From positions 1 through 24,957 of IMG/VR virus record IMGVR_UViG_3300037882_001482: DNA of 24,957 nt. One strand, given 5' to 3'. Positions 16,100-22,573 of the stretch are shown one piece after another. Position 1 is the first letter of the stretch; the number at the start of each line of letters is the position of its first letter. The notes below the pieces were generated by a model. That model searched no databases and was not told where the DNA came from. It saw only the letters and a list, made by a program, of their open reading frames with translations. The DNA comes from a virus. A program made the position numbers and the translations under genes.

Positions 16100-17071
16100 T
16101 TAATCAATAATTTGGTTCATTTCGTCAAATAAATATGGGGCAATAGTAACTTTCTTTTGCTTTTCTGCCGCTTGTTTAAAATGTTTTATATCTTGCGACA
16201 TCTCCATTAACATTTGCACTCTTCCTATTTGATGCGACAGAATATTTCTACCGTCATAGGAAAGCCATTGATGAAAACGTCCTTTACGCTTTCCGTCATC
16301 TTTTATATTTAATTCATTTAATTTACTCTTTACATAGCCGTGTTCTATTTGGTCGTAAATGTATTTATTTATAAATTTTCCATAATATTGCGGTCTTTTT
16401 TGAGATGTTGTAGGCTCGTTATCGTATAATCTATCTAATTCAACAAAAAATGTGTCAGGAAAGGTATGAATCCACTTCTGCATTCCTTCGGCAATATATT
16501 TTGTAAGTAACAATCTTAATGCGTTATGTTTTCTGTCGTACTGATAGCCCGTTGCTTCATCTACTAAAGCGTCTATACCGACTTGAGCTAACGCAGAAAG
16601 TAGTATTTCAGATTTAACAGCCAACGGCTCTTGATTAGATGTTAAGACCTTATCACGTCTAGCTTGTAAGTATATCTCACACATTTTCGGTAATAAAGTT
16701 GCTATATAACCAACTTTTTCTTGTTTTCCATCGGTATATTTAATAGGCGTGATCCGCCTCAAAACATCTTGATTTATATATGGTTTTAAATTAGCAGCAT
16801 CCATAAAGGCAGGGACTTTGATCCCATCTATTTCTAATCTGGAATTAGCACGACGAGGTCTATCAAATGCAGTAAATACAGATGTAGCACTTAAAACTCT
16901 AGTGCCATCATCAAGTACGGCACAATCCAATTCTACGTCTGCAATAGGCAGTATTCCGGGATATAAAGCTTTTGGGATTTTCTGAATTTCTTGCGTTTTC
17001 AAGATTGAGGAAACAACATTGTTAAAACTATCATTAATCGGTTCAATTATTTTATCTGTTTTCTTAGGCAT
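16100..17071 (-). CDS. P63C-domain protein (IS passenger)
   Basis: The protein has 323 residues. The C-terminal part has WIHTFPDTFFVELDRLYD (about 200-217) and RPQYYGKFINKYIYDQIEHG (about 226-245), the pattern of the P63C domain (PF10546), found in phage proteins and IS passengers. The N-terminal part, with DDGTRVLSATSVFTAFDRPR (about 56-75), resembles the KilA-N-neighbour type region seen before P63C domains. The molecular role is unknown. Its ATG overlaps the transposase stop by 8 bp (ATGCCTAA), so it is co-translated with the transposase. It sits in front of the PemK/MazF-like gene and may be its regulator or antitoxin. Confidence 0.8.
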   Translation of the reverse strand: MPKKTDKIIEPINDSFNNVVSSILKTQEIQKIPKALYPGILPIADVELDCAVLDDGTRVLSATSVFTAFDRPRRANSRLEIDGIKVPAFMDAANLKPYINQDVLRRITPIKYTDGKQEKVGYIATLLPKMCEIYLQARRDKVLTSNQEPLAVKSEILLSALAQVGIDALVDEATGYQYDRKHNALRLLLTKYIAEGMQKWIHTFPDTFFVELDRLYDNEPTTSQKRPQYYGKFINKYIYDQIEHGYVKSKLNELNIKDDGKRKGRFHQWLSYDGRNILSHQIGRVQMLMEMSQDIKHFKQAAEKQKKVTIAPYLFDEMNQIID

Positions 17072-17993
17072 TGATTAAATCCTTATAAGTTAAACGTTTA
17101 TTGTCCATTCTAGCTACAGTCATATTGATAAAGTCCATAGTATTGGCTTTTGAAGTATTATGACGGAAAGAAAATTCATTCACATAGCGGTGTAAGTGCT
17201 TTTCGCTCATGTGGTGGTAGATTCCATAGTAACCACGTTTCAATAAAGCCCAAAAACTTTCAATGCCGTTTGTGTGAGCTTGGTCTTTGATATATTCACC
17301 GACTGAATGATTAACAGTCATGTGTTTATAACCTTTTAAACCCCTGTATGATGGGAAGCTATCAGTTACTACTGTTGAGCCTTCTTGCACATTGTGACGT
17401 ATGAAGCCTTGTAGCGTAGCTCTGTTGGTGCTTTGTATGGGGTGTGCAATAACGTTGCCGTTTTCATCTCTTGCACCAATCACTGGAGTTTTGCCAACTG
17501 AACCACGACCTTGATGTAATTTCTTATTAGCGTGTTTGTTCACTTCTTTACCGCCAATGTACGTTTCATCAACCTGAACATGATTACCCATGTTAGTATC
17601 ACTATTGCCTAACCAAGTTTCACGGATTCTTTGAGCTAAAAACCAAGCTGATTTTTGAGTGATTCCAAGCTCTCTTGCCATTTGTGTTGAAGGTATGCCC
17701 TTACGTGCCGTTGTCATCATGTATATAGCCATAAGCCATTTATGAAGGGGCAAACGTGATTCTGCTAATACTGTTCCGGTACGAACGCTAAAATGATTTC
17801 TGCAATCCCTGCAACGATAAGGCATAGGCTTGTGGTCTTTACACTCAACTATGTTAACACTTCCACAATGACCGCAATGTGGCGCGTTACCCCATCTTTT
17901 ACCTTCAAAGAAAAGTCTTGCAGATTCTTCATTTGGAAACTGTTGAAAGAACTGATAAAAACTGATAGTTTCCGGTTTGGATTCTTTTGTCAT
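17064..17993 (-). CDS. tnp: IS1595-family (ISXO2-like) transposase
   Basis: The protein has 309 residues. A zinc ribbon at the N-terminus has C40, C43, C61 and C64 (CGHCG and CRDC). A helix-turn-helix-like region follows (about 100-126, IPSTQMARELGITQKSAWFL). The catalytic core shows D142 (VDETYIGG), D211 (VTDSFPSY) and N242/E245 in HTNGIESFWALLKRG, the ISXO2 DDE/N-type pattern. It would cut and rejoin the IS at its terminal repeats. All motifs are intact and the frame is unbroken, so it is probably active. It is transcribed from a promoter next to the right terminal repeat (18022-18050). Confidence 0.95.
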   Translation of the reverse strand: MTKESKPETISFYQFFQQFPNEESARLFFEGKRWGNAPHCGHCGSVNIVECKDHKPMPYRCRDCRNHFSVRTGTVLAESRLPLHKWLMAIYMMTTARKGIPSTQMARELGITQKSAWFLAQRIRETWLGNSDTNMGNHVQVDETYIGGKEVNKHANKKLHQGRGSVGKTPVIGARDENGNVIAHPIQSTNRATLQGFIRHNVQEGSTVVTDSFPSYRGLKGYKHMTVNHSVGEYIKDQAHTNGIESFWALLKRGYYGIYHHMSEKHLHRYVNEFSFRHNTSKANTMDFINMTVARMDNKRLTYKDLINA

Positions 17994-18021
17994 TGTACAA
18001 GTCCGTTGTTGTTACGAACTT

Positions 18022-18050
18022 ATACTAGCCAAAAACATTTAGCTAGTCAA
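18022..18050 (-). promoter_or_regulatory. Candidate IS transposase promoter
   Basis: On the minus strand TTGACT (18045-18050) and TAGTAT (18022-18027) are 17 bases apart, upstream of the transposase start. The interval also holds ACTAGCCAA (18024-18032), an inverted copy of the inner end of the terminal repeat, so transposase binding there could repress its own promoter. That repression is an inference. Confidence 0.5.
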
Positions 18051-18058
18051 CAATTAAA

Positions 18059-18083
18059 TTGGCTAGTTATGTATATAGTTCCC
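18059..18083 (-). repeat. IS right terminal inverted repeat, 25 bp
   Basis: The repeat reads TTGGCTAGTTATGTATA on its inner side and ends AGTTCCC at 18083. It matches the left repeat (15501-15525) perfectly in inverted orientation and is followed by the 8-bp target duplication. Confidence 0.95.
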
Positions 18084-18340
18084 TATTTAATCCTTTTTGC
18101 AAGATAAGCATATTTATAATTTTTAATTTTTTCCTGATAAAGAATGAACTCCCCTGTACCTTCTCTAGCAGTTGAACGTCTATACAATTCATTTGCAACG
18201 TTATTTAAAATTATAGCTGCATCTGTCAACTTTTTAGGACTAATTTCCTTCGTCCTGTCCCTTGCCAGCAATCCAATATGATAGCAAGTTGCCCCACCTT
18301 TGGGCAGTTGCGAAAAGTTGTAATCAATCTCATACTTCAT
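18083..18340 (-). CDS. Unknown phage protein (85 aa), stop at IS junction
   Basis: The protein has 85 residues, begins MKYEIDYNFSQLPKGGATCY, and has a helical central part with KLTDAAIILNNVANELYRRS, then a Lys/Tyr-rich C-terminus. It has no membrane segment. The ATG is preceded by ACAGGAGGTTTTTT, a strong ribosome site shared with the upstream 96-residue gene. Its TAG stop takes TA from the target duplication and G from the IS end. Removing the IS and one copy of the duplication also gives TAG, so the protein is unchanged by the insertion. Function is not recognised; early-region location suggests an early accessory protein. Confidence 0.7.
   Translation of the reverse strand: MKYEIDYNFSQLPKGGATCYHIGLLARDRTKEISPKKLTDAAIILNNVANELYRRSTAREGTGEFILYQEKIKNYKYAYLAKRIK
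18084..18091. repeat. 8-bp target site duplication, right copy
   Basis: TATTTAAT directly follows the right terminal repeat and matches 15493-15500 exactly. It forms part of the 3' end of the 85-residue gene. Confidence 0.9.
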
Positions 18341-18353
18341 AAAAAACCTCCTG

Positions 18354-18644
18354 TTAATAAGTTTGTAGTATTTTTATCATTTTAATGTCACTTGGCAATT
18401 TATTAATGTCAATATACCACCCTTCGCCCTCATCCGTACGGAACTCCCTCACAGACTCGGTAGCCTCAGCAATAAAAAGCTCTACTTTTATACCGTTACA
18501 ATCAGGCTCTCCATCTTCAAAAAAGTCCGTAACTTCTTTGGGAATGCAAACACCTGCCTCACGACAAGCATCATGGATATTCTTCATCTTCTTGTATTTA
18601 TCATCTACTGGCTTAATGCCGTATATAAAAGTTGACATACTCAT
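18354..18644 (-). CDS. Unknown early protein (96 aa)
   Basis: The protein has 96 residues, begins MSMSTFIYGIKPVDDKYKKM and is acidic overall (EVTDFFEDGEPDCNGIKVEL). It has no membrane segment and two Cys at about 32 and 49. The site ACAGGAGGTTTTT precedes the start, which could be the first or the third codon (both Met). It sits 13 bp upstream of the 85-residue gene and points left, away from the replication genes. I do not recognise the family. The matched ribosome-site cassette supports it as a real gene. Confidence 0.65.
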   Translation of the reverse strand: MSMSTFIYGIKPVDDKYKKMKNIHDACREAGVCIPKEVTDFFEDGEPDCNGIKVELFIAEATESVREFRTDEGEGWYIDINKLPSDIKMIKILQTY

Positions 18645-18676
18645 AAAAACCTCCTGTTAAAAATATCATTATACAT

Positions 18677-18695
18677 AAGTGTTTTATCAAGTGTT
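18677..18695. repeat. Direct repeat AAGTGTT in early intergenic region
   Basis: AAGTGTT occurs at 18677-18683 and 18689-18695, a 12-bp period, with TTTATCAAGT between and across the copies (18683-18692). The repeat lies just upstream of the leftward small genes, where an operator for an XRE-type repressor would be expected. Operator identity is an inference. Confidence 0.35.
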
Positions 18696-18742
18696 AGTTG
18701 TAAGATTGCAACAGTTCTTACCTATTTTAGAATAAATACCGC

Positions 18743-18770
18743 TTGTAAATATATTTTATTGTAGTACTAT
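18743..18770 (+). promoter_or_regulatory. Candidate early rightward promoter
   Basis: TTGTAA (18743-18748) and TACTAT (18765-18770) are 16 bases apart, 127 bp upstream of the HNH endonuclease start. No better plus-strand match was noticed in this interval. It would drive the HNH, replication-protein and helicase genes. Confidence 0.45.
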
Positions 18771-18783
18771 GGGTTGAAATAAA

Positions 18784-18867
18784 AAGGATATGCTCCTTAT
18801 TTATCAAATGGCAAGCTCTTAGCGGAGTGGTGGGGGTTCATAGTCCCACCAGCCATGTTTATCAAAT
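18784..18867 (+). promoter_or_regulatory. Structured leader with paired TTTATCAAAT boxes
   Basis: The interval starts with a small hairpin AAGGA/TCCTT (18784-18788 with 18794-18798). Next comes TTTATCAAAT (18800-18809), then a nested hairpin: ATGGC (18808-18812) with GCCAT (18852-18856), and GGTGGG (18829-18834) with CCCACC (18845-18850). A second TTTATCAAAT follows at 18858-18867. It is downstream of the candidate promoter, hence in the leader RNA of the early operon. Operator, attenuator and regulatory RNA are all possible. It is not a tRNA (see rejected items). Confidence 0.4.
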
Positions 18868-18896
18868 ACTATGACCTACTATGAGGAATCTAAATT

Positions 18897-19274
18897 ATGA
18901 AACTTTTTGCCCAAAAAAGACAATCTTTGTCTGAAAAAACTCGTAAACAAGTATATAAAAAAAATAACGGTTTGTGTTATTATTGTGGTTGTAACCCTAA
19001 TAAATTATTTGCAGACCATTTTATACCTTCATATTTAAATGGTAAGGACACTTTAGACAATCTAGTCCCAGCTTGTCAAAGATGTAACCGTTTAAAAAGC
19101 AATCTTACAATAGAAGATTTCCGTGAAAGATACGTAAGAATGGAGATTCTCCAATATCCAACTTTTTCCTATAAACAGAAATCTTGGATGCTGTCTCGTG
19201 GTTTAGATATAGACAACGAAATCAATATAACAAAAAGCACTTTTAAATTCTTTTTTGAAAGGGGTGTATTGTGA
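18897..19274 (+). CDS. HNH endonuclease
   Basis: The protein has 125 residues. The HNH core spans about 24-70: NGLCYYCG (C27, C30), LFADHFIP (D40, H41), DNLVPACQRCNRLKSN (N55, C60, C63). The two CxxC pairs form the structural zinc site, as in McrA/HNH_5-type nucleases. It is expected to nick or cut double-stranded DNA. It lies first in the replication operon rather than beside the terminase, so a recombination, DNA-processing or homing role is more likely than packaging. A ribosome site GAGGAATC precedes the ATG. The stop overlaps the replication-protein GTG start as GTGA. Confidence 0.85.
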   Translation: MKLFAQKRQSLSEKTRKQVYKKNNGLCYYCGCNPNKLFADHFIPSYLNGKDTLDNLVPACQRCNRLKSNLTIEDFRERYVRMEILQYPTFSYKQKSWMLSRGLDIDNEINITKSTFKFFFERGVL

Positions 19275-20041
19275 GTTATCTTAAAGTTAAAGACTGGGAA
19301 CAGTTCCAACATTACAAAGACCGTAATCCACCATGGATAAAGTTATCAACTGATACTTTTCAAGATTATGAGTTTTCACGCTTGCAAGACGCTAGCAAGT
19401 TGCTAGCAATTTGTATCTGGACGCTAGCAAGTCGCTACAAAGACCCAAAAAAGGGCTTAGTTCCTGCTGATTTCAAGTATATAAAAAGCCAGTGTGGATT
19501 GGGTGATTTTGTAAAAGAAGAACATTTAAAAGAACTTATAGAACAAGGATTTGTAATAGACGCTAGCAACATGCTAGCAGACCGCAAGCAAAGTGCTATA
19601 CCAGAGACAGAGACATATAGTAAAGAGACAGAGGAAGAGAAGAAGAAAGATAATACTAACGTATTATCTAAAGAAAAAGATGTTTTGGAATTATATAAAA
19701 ACCTTGCCAAGAAAAAAACTTTATCAAAAAAAATAAAAACTGAACTGCCTTATAAAACTATTCCAGAAGACTGGTTAACATTCTGTCAAAAAGAAATGGG
19801 TTGGACAAACGCTCAAGCTGAATCTGCTTTTAATAATTTTAATTATTACTGGACATCGGACTTGCCAAAAGATAAACGTAAAATTAATTGGAAGGCAACT
19901 TTTGTAATATCTTGCAGGAATGGCTATACAAAACCAACCACGAATCTAAAACCTTCAAAGCCTGATGTTTTAACTAAAAAGCAAATAGCTGGTATTGAAG
20001 GGGCTAAACTTCTTGAAGAGGCGTTGTATGGAAAAGTTTGA
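19271..20041 (+). CDS. Phage replication protein (DnaT/O-like initiator)
   Basis: The protein has 256 residues. The N-terminal part resembles the winged-helix domain of phage replication initiators (PPWIKLSTDTFQDYEFSRLQ then LLAICIWTLASRYKD, about 20-58). The middle (about 105-150) is Lys/Glu-rich and flexible. The C-terminal part carries AFNNFNYYWTSDLPKDKRKI then NWKATFVISCRNGY, the DnaT-like primosome-loader pattern. It would bind the origin and load the DnaB-like helicase encoded next. The start codon is GTG at 19271, overlapping the HNH stop (GTGA). The gene itself contains candidate origin repeats (19388-19580). The 3' end overlaps the helicase start by 14 bp. Confidence 0.75.
   Translation: MSYLKVKDWEQFQHYKDRNPPWIKLSTDTFQDYEFSRLQDASKLLAICIWTLASRYKDPKKGLVPADFKYIKSQCGLGDFVKEEHLKELIEQGFVIDASNMLADRKQSAIPETETYSKETEEEKKKDNTNVLSKEKDVLELYKNLAKKKTLSKKIKTELPYKTIPEDWLTFCQKEMGWTNAQAESAFNNFNYYWTSDLPKDKRKINWKATFVISCRNGYTKPTTNLKPSKPDVLTKKQIAGIEGAKLLEEALYGKV
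19388..19580 (+). repeat. Iteron-like palindromic repeats GACGCTAGCAA...
   Basis: GACGCTAGCAA occurs three times, at 19388-19398, 19420-19430 and 19559-19569. Copy one continues as a perfect 17-bp palindrome GCTAGCAAGTTGCTAGC (19391-19407). Copy two has a decayed right arm (19423-19438). Copy three is GCTAGCAACATGCTAGC (19562-19578), with 7-bp arms. Together they hold five GCTAGC sites in 190 bp of an otherwise AT-rich gene. The repeats lie inside the replication-protein gene, as lambda iterons do in gene O. Confidence 0.7.
19388..19740. other. Candidate replication origin inside replication gene
   Basis: The iteron-like palindromes (19388-19580) are followed by a strongly purine-rich then AT-rich tract (about 19605-19740), which contains an 8-bp inverted repeat GATAATAC/GTATTATC at 19649-19668. 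Lambda and related phages place the initiator-binding iterons and an AT-rich unwinding tract inside the initiator gene itself. The order here (iterons, then asymmetric AT-rich tract, then helicase gene downstream) is alike. This is inference from structure and is not proof of function. Confidence 0.5.
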
Positions 20042-21272
20042 TGATGATAAATTTTACGACCAAAGAATTGAAGCTAGTATCTTGGGTTGTTTTTTAAGCT
20101 GGAGTAATGACTCTAAGCAATACGCTATAAAATGCAATTTGAGACCAGAACATTTTTATGTCCATGAACACGTTTTGATAATGGAACAGATTTTAAAGGC
20201 TGATGGTAACGTTACATGTTACACGTTAGGGCAAATCTTGCCAGAATCAAAGGAATATCTTGTTAAGCTTTCTGGTTACGGACTTGGATTAATGGTATTA
20301 CCAGAAACTATAAAAGTGTTAAAAGATTTATATAAACGTAGGATAATTAAAGAATTTTCTGCACGCTTTGAGTCCGTAATTTATAATAAAGATACTACAG
20401 CCGATGAAATAATTTTAAGCATGAGTAAACAATTTGATTTATCTTTAAAACAATCTGGTGATTATAATTTTAGCACGTCAACCGAGGTTTCTCAAGAGAT
20501 TGTACAAGACTTGCTTAAGGAAAATCAAGTTTCAAGTACTGGTTTAAATATCCTTGATAAAGCTATGTGTGGTGGATTTTACAGGGGTAAAGCTTATGCA
20601 ATAGCTGCAAGAAAAAAGACTGGCAAAACTGTCTTAGCTGCCACTATTTCTGCAAACTTAAATGACATAGGAAAGAAGCATTTATTTATAGCTGCTGAAA
20701 TGTCGGCAAAAGAAATACATCAAAGGGTGATAGCCAGAAAAATAAACAAAAACCCTATATCTTTCCTAGGTTACGAACGTACAAACCCTAGTTTTATTGA
20801 GAAAGTAGAATCTTATAAAGACGCTGGTAACGTGCTTTACTGTACCGAGGCTGGTATAAAATTCGACAGATTAAAAATGATTGTTAGTGCGGCTGTTTAC
20901 AAGCATAAAATAGAGGGTTTTGTGCTGGACTATTTCCAACTAGTAGGAGGGGCTGGTAGGGAGGGGCTTACAAGTCATTATGATGAGGTTGCTCAATGGA
21001 TAGCTACATTTTGCAGGGAAAATAATGTATGGGCTTTAGTTATGGCACAGATGAACCAAACGGATAACATAAGGGGCGGGGAGGGTATAAGGCTAGCATT
21101 TGACCAAGTTTACGAGCTGAAACGTTGCGGAAACGAGGAAGATGGATACTCAAATAACGGCTTCTGGCTTGATTTAATGGATACCAGATATACGCCATAT
21201 TGTGAAATGGGAAGTGAGAAGCAAGCAAGCTTAGATTTAGTGTCACAAGGATTATATTTTAAGGATTTTTAA
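20028..21272 (+). CDS. Replicative DNA helicase, DnaB-like
   Basis: The protein has 414 residues from ATG at 20028 (MEKFDDDKFYDQRIEASILG). A longer frame opens 33 bp upstream, but the DnaB-type start pattern fits ATG 20028. The N-terminal helical domain covers about 1-90 and the RecA-like core 165-400. A Walker A-type loop AARKKTGKT lies at about 193-201 (K200, T201). Walker B is FVLDYFQLV near 298-306 (D301), and the MAQMNQ sensor is near 339-344. It would unwind phage DNA and is loaded by the upstream replication protein. It is slightly shorter than E. coli DnaB, and its Walker A lacks the usual GRPSMGK residues. Confidence 0.85.
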   Translation: MEKFDDDKFYDQRIEASILGCFLSWSNDSKQYAIKCNLRPEHFYVHEHVLIMEQILKADGNVTCYTLGQILPESKEYLVKLSGYGLGLMVLPETIKVLKDLYKRRIIKEFSARFESVIYNKDTTADEIILSMSKQFDLSLKQSGDYNFSTSTEVSQEIVQDLLKENQVSSTGLNILDKAMCGGFYRGKAYAIAARKKTGKTVLAATISANLNDIGKKHLFIAAEMSAKEIHQRVIARKINKNPISFLGYERTNPSFIEKVESYKDAGNVLYCTEAGIKFDRLKMIVSAAVYKHKIEGFVLDYFQLVGGAGREGLTSHYDEVAQWIATFCRENNVWALVMAQMNQTDNIRGGEGIRLAFDQVYELKRCGNEEDGYSNNGFWLDLMDTRYTPYCEMGSEKQASLDLVSQGLYFKDF

Positions 21273-21300
21273 ATTAATTTAACAAAAAGGAGATTACTAA

Positions 21301-21624
21301 ATGTTATTATTCGGAGATTTTTTAAGAGACAAAAGACAAAAATCAGGTATTAGCCTAAGGCAACTAGCCATAAAACTGGATATATCGCCCTCTTACTTGT
21401 CAGAAATAGAGTGTAATAAATTTAAAGCACCTTCTTCTCAAATAATATTAACTTTAGGAAAGCTACTAAATTTTAATGGTGAGTTAGTTTGTTTAAAATA
21501 CGGCAGGATACCAGACCGTGTTGAACTTATACTACAACAAAACTCTTTAGAAGTGCTAGATGCACTAAATGAAATTGCAAAAAGAGATTTAACAAACACG
21601 TTAGATAGGTTAAAATCTCGATAG
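21301..21624 (+). CDS. XRE/Cro-type HTH regulator
   Basis: The protein has 107 residues. The helix-turn-helix lies at about 5-60 (DFLRDKRQKSGISLRQLAIK then LDISPSYLSEIECNKFKAPS), a good Cro/C1 match. The remaining 45 residues are helical (RVELILQQNSLEVLDALNEI). It has no peptidase domain. The site AAAAAGGAGATTACTAA precedes the ATG at 21301. It lies 28 bp after the helicase in the early operon and may switch early or late genes. Together with the repressor at 15079-15426 and the HTH protein at 22574-23023 it makes three HTH regulators in this window. Confidence 0.8.
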   Translation: MLLFGDFLRDKRQKSGISLRQLAIKLDISPSYLSEIECNKFKAPSSQIILTLGKLLNFNGELVCLKYGRIPDRVELILQQNSLEVLDALNEIAKRDLTNTLDRLKSR

Positions 21625-21730
21625 GGAGGTCGTGGGAGCGTAAGTTGGGGTTTTTTGATATCGATGGTGCTTTTAACAAACTTGATGCTCTAAGGGGCTT
21701 TAAAATCAATTTAAACAATATAGGGTAATT
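21625..21730 (+). other. Short interval, no supported gene
   Basis: An open frame reads KLGFFDIDGAFNKLDALRGF near 21645-21730 and ends in TAA, but its only start option is TTG and no good ribosome site stands in front. It may be the remnant of a gene or chance. No terminator or promoter is convincing in this stretch. Confidence 0.3.
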
Positions 21731-21870
21731 ATGAAAAACAAAGACGTAGTTAAACAATATAAAGATGCTTGTGAGATTTTAGCAAAGGCGTTGAGGAAGC
21801 CTATAAAAGCCCAGATATGTTTATAGGGGCTGCAAAAGAAAAGCCAGAGCAAGATAAGTTAGATATTTAA
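21731..21870 (+). pseudogene. Frameshifted small ORF (about 46 aa if repaired)
   Basis: ATG at 21731-21733 opens MKNKDVVKQYKDACEILAKA and stops at 21824-21826 after 31 codons. Near 21788-21792 the -1 frame continues with VEEAYKSPDMFIGAAKEKPE and then QDKLDI, ending at TAA 21868-21870. The two halves join naturally, so a one-base deletion in a small gene is likely. I see no slippery heptamer at the junction, which makes programmed frameshifting less likely. The protein is unknown, Lys-rich and soluble. Confidence 0.45.
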
Positions 21871-21913
21871 TATCACAATGGAAAGCAGAAATAACAAACA
21901 TAGAGGAAATATA

Positions 21914-22318
21914 ATGGAAAATAAAAGACTAGAACAAAACATAGGGGAACTTTGGAATAAATATCGAGAAAATTTAGAGCCTTGGGAAAAAGGGCAGCTT
22001 ACCAGGTTTATGAATAACTTAAAAAACGAAAGCAACGAATCACTTGCAATGTCAATTACAATATATGCACATGGTAATAGGGATTGTGCCAATGTATTTA
22101 AAAAAGGTTATTTAAACTCGTTAATTAATGACTTTCCAGAGCCTAACAGTAAGTTTGTAGCATTTTTTTCAGATGGTTCAGGGGCTGGTATATTTAAGGT
22201 TGATGTAGATGGTGTTGTTTACGGTCACGAAATGCCAGAGTTAGACCAAGATTGGCTCATAGAAGCTGGTTATCTATCTTGGCAGTATTTACCAGATGAT
22301 TATGATATATGGGCGTAA
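21914..22318 (+). CDS. Unknown early protein (134 aa)
   Basis: An ATG at 21914 with GAGGAAATATA in front gives 134 residues; a longer frame starts at 21878 but lacks a good ribosome site. The N-terminal half is helical and charged (RLEQNIGELWNKYRENLEPW). The C-terminal half has FVAFFSDGSGAGIFKVDVDG and many acidic residues, ending DYDIWA. No membrane segment, zinc motif or catalytic pattern is visible. It is in line with the early genes. I do not recognise the family. Confidence 0.6.
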   Translation: MENKRLEQNIGELWNKYRENLEPWEKGQLTRFMNNLKNESNESLAMSITIYAHGNRDCANVFKKGYLNSLINDFPEPNSKFVAFFSDGSGAGIFKVDVDGVVYGHEMPELDQDWLIEAGYLSWQYLPDDYDIWA

Positions 22319-22320
22319 TT

Positions 22321-22365
22321 ATGAAAAACTTTTATAATGCTAGAGAGGGAGTAGGAAATGAGTGA
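22321..22365 (+). CDS. Possible 14-residue leader ORF
   Basis: ATG AAA AAC TTT at 22321 opens a 14-codon ORF ending in TGA at 22363-22365. It overlaps the next gene's ATG (22358-22360) by 8 bp and might couple translation. The sequence TAATTATGAAAAAC also precedes the frameshifted ORF at 21731. No homologue is recalled; chance is a real alternative. Confidence 0.25.
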   Translation: MKNFYNAREGVGNE

Positions 22366-22573
22366 AGAAGGCATAGTTTTAATAATATTATTATTTTGCA
22401 TGTGCGGAACTGCTGTAGCTTTAGTTTGGCTTGTGTGTAAATCAGACGATAAAGCTATAGCTTTGTTAAAAGATATTATTAAGGATTTGGAAATCGAATA
22501 TGGCTTAGAAAATAAGCCTATAGATATTAATTTTGAAAACTTTGTAAAATATGGAAATAGAAGGAGTAAATAA
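22358..22573 (+). CDS. Small single-segment membrane protein (71 aa)
   Basis: The protein has 71 residues. The N-terminal hydrophobic segment covers about 6-27 (IVLIILLFCMCGTAVALVWL), followed by a charged, helical cytosolic part (SDDKAIALLKDIIKDLEIEY). It would be anchored by one N-terminal membrane helix. The site AGAGAGGGAGTAGGAA precedes the ATG. The last codons form the ribosome site of the next gene (AAGGAGTAAATAAATG). Function is unknown; small early membrane proteins in phages often affect host functions or exclusion, which is only a guess here. Confidence 0.6.
   Translation: MSEEGIVLIILLFCMCGTAVALVWLVCKSDDKAIALLKDIIKDLEIEYGLENKPIDINFENFVKYGNRRSK

Larger units (their letters stand above)
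15501..18083 (-). mobile_element. IS1595-family (ISXO2-like) element with passengers
   Basis: The element is 2583 bp with perfect 25-bp terminal inverted repeats (15501-15525 and 18059-18083) and an 8-bp TATTTAAT target duplication on both sides. It carries three genes on the minus strand: an ISXO2-type transposase, a P63C-domain protein and a PemK/MazF-like protein. The element sits between the XRE repressor (15079-15426) and an 85-residue phage gene, at that gene's stop codon. Intact ends and open reading frames suggest a recent insertion that could still be mobile. Passenger genes are known for this IS family in general; this particular set is noted in the findings. Confidence 0.95.

Noticed and set aside
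15493-18091. Treating the 2583-bp insertion as a phage-borne defence island.
   Set aside because: The terminal repeats, target duplication and transposase show an IS. The passenger genes move with it rather than being phage cargo.
18811-18856. A possible tRNA-like element (hairpin with TTCATAG and a GCCA end).
   Set aside because: The hairpin loop is too long for an anticodon or T arm, no acceptor stem pairs, and no second arm follows. It is better described as a leader hairpin.
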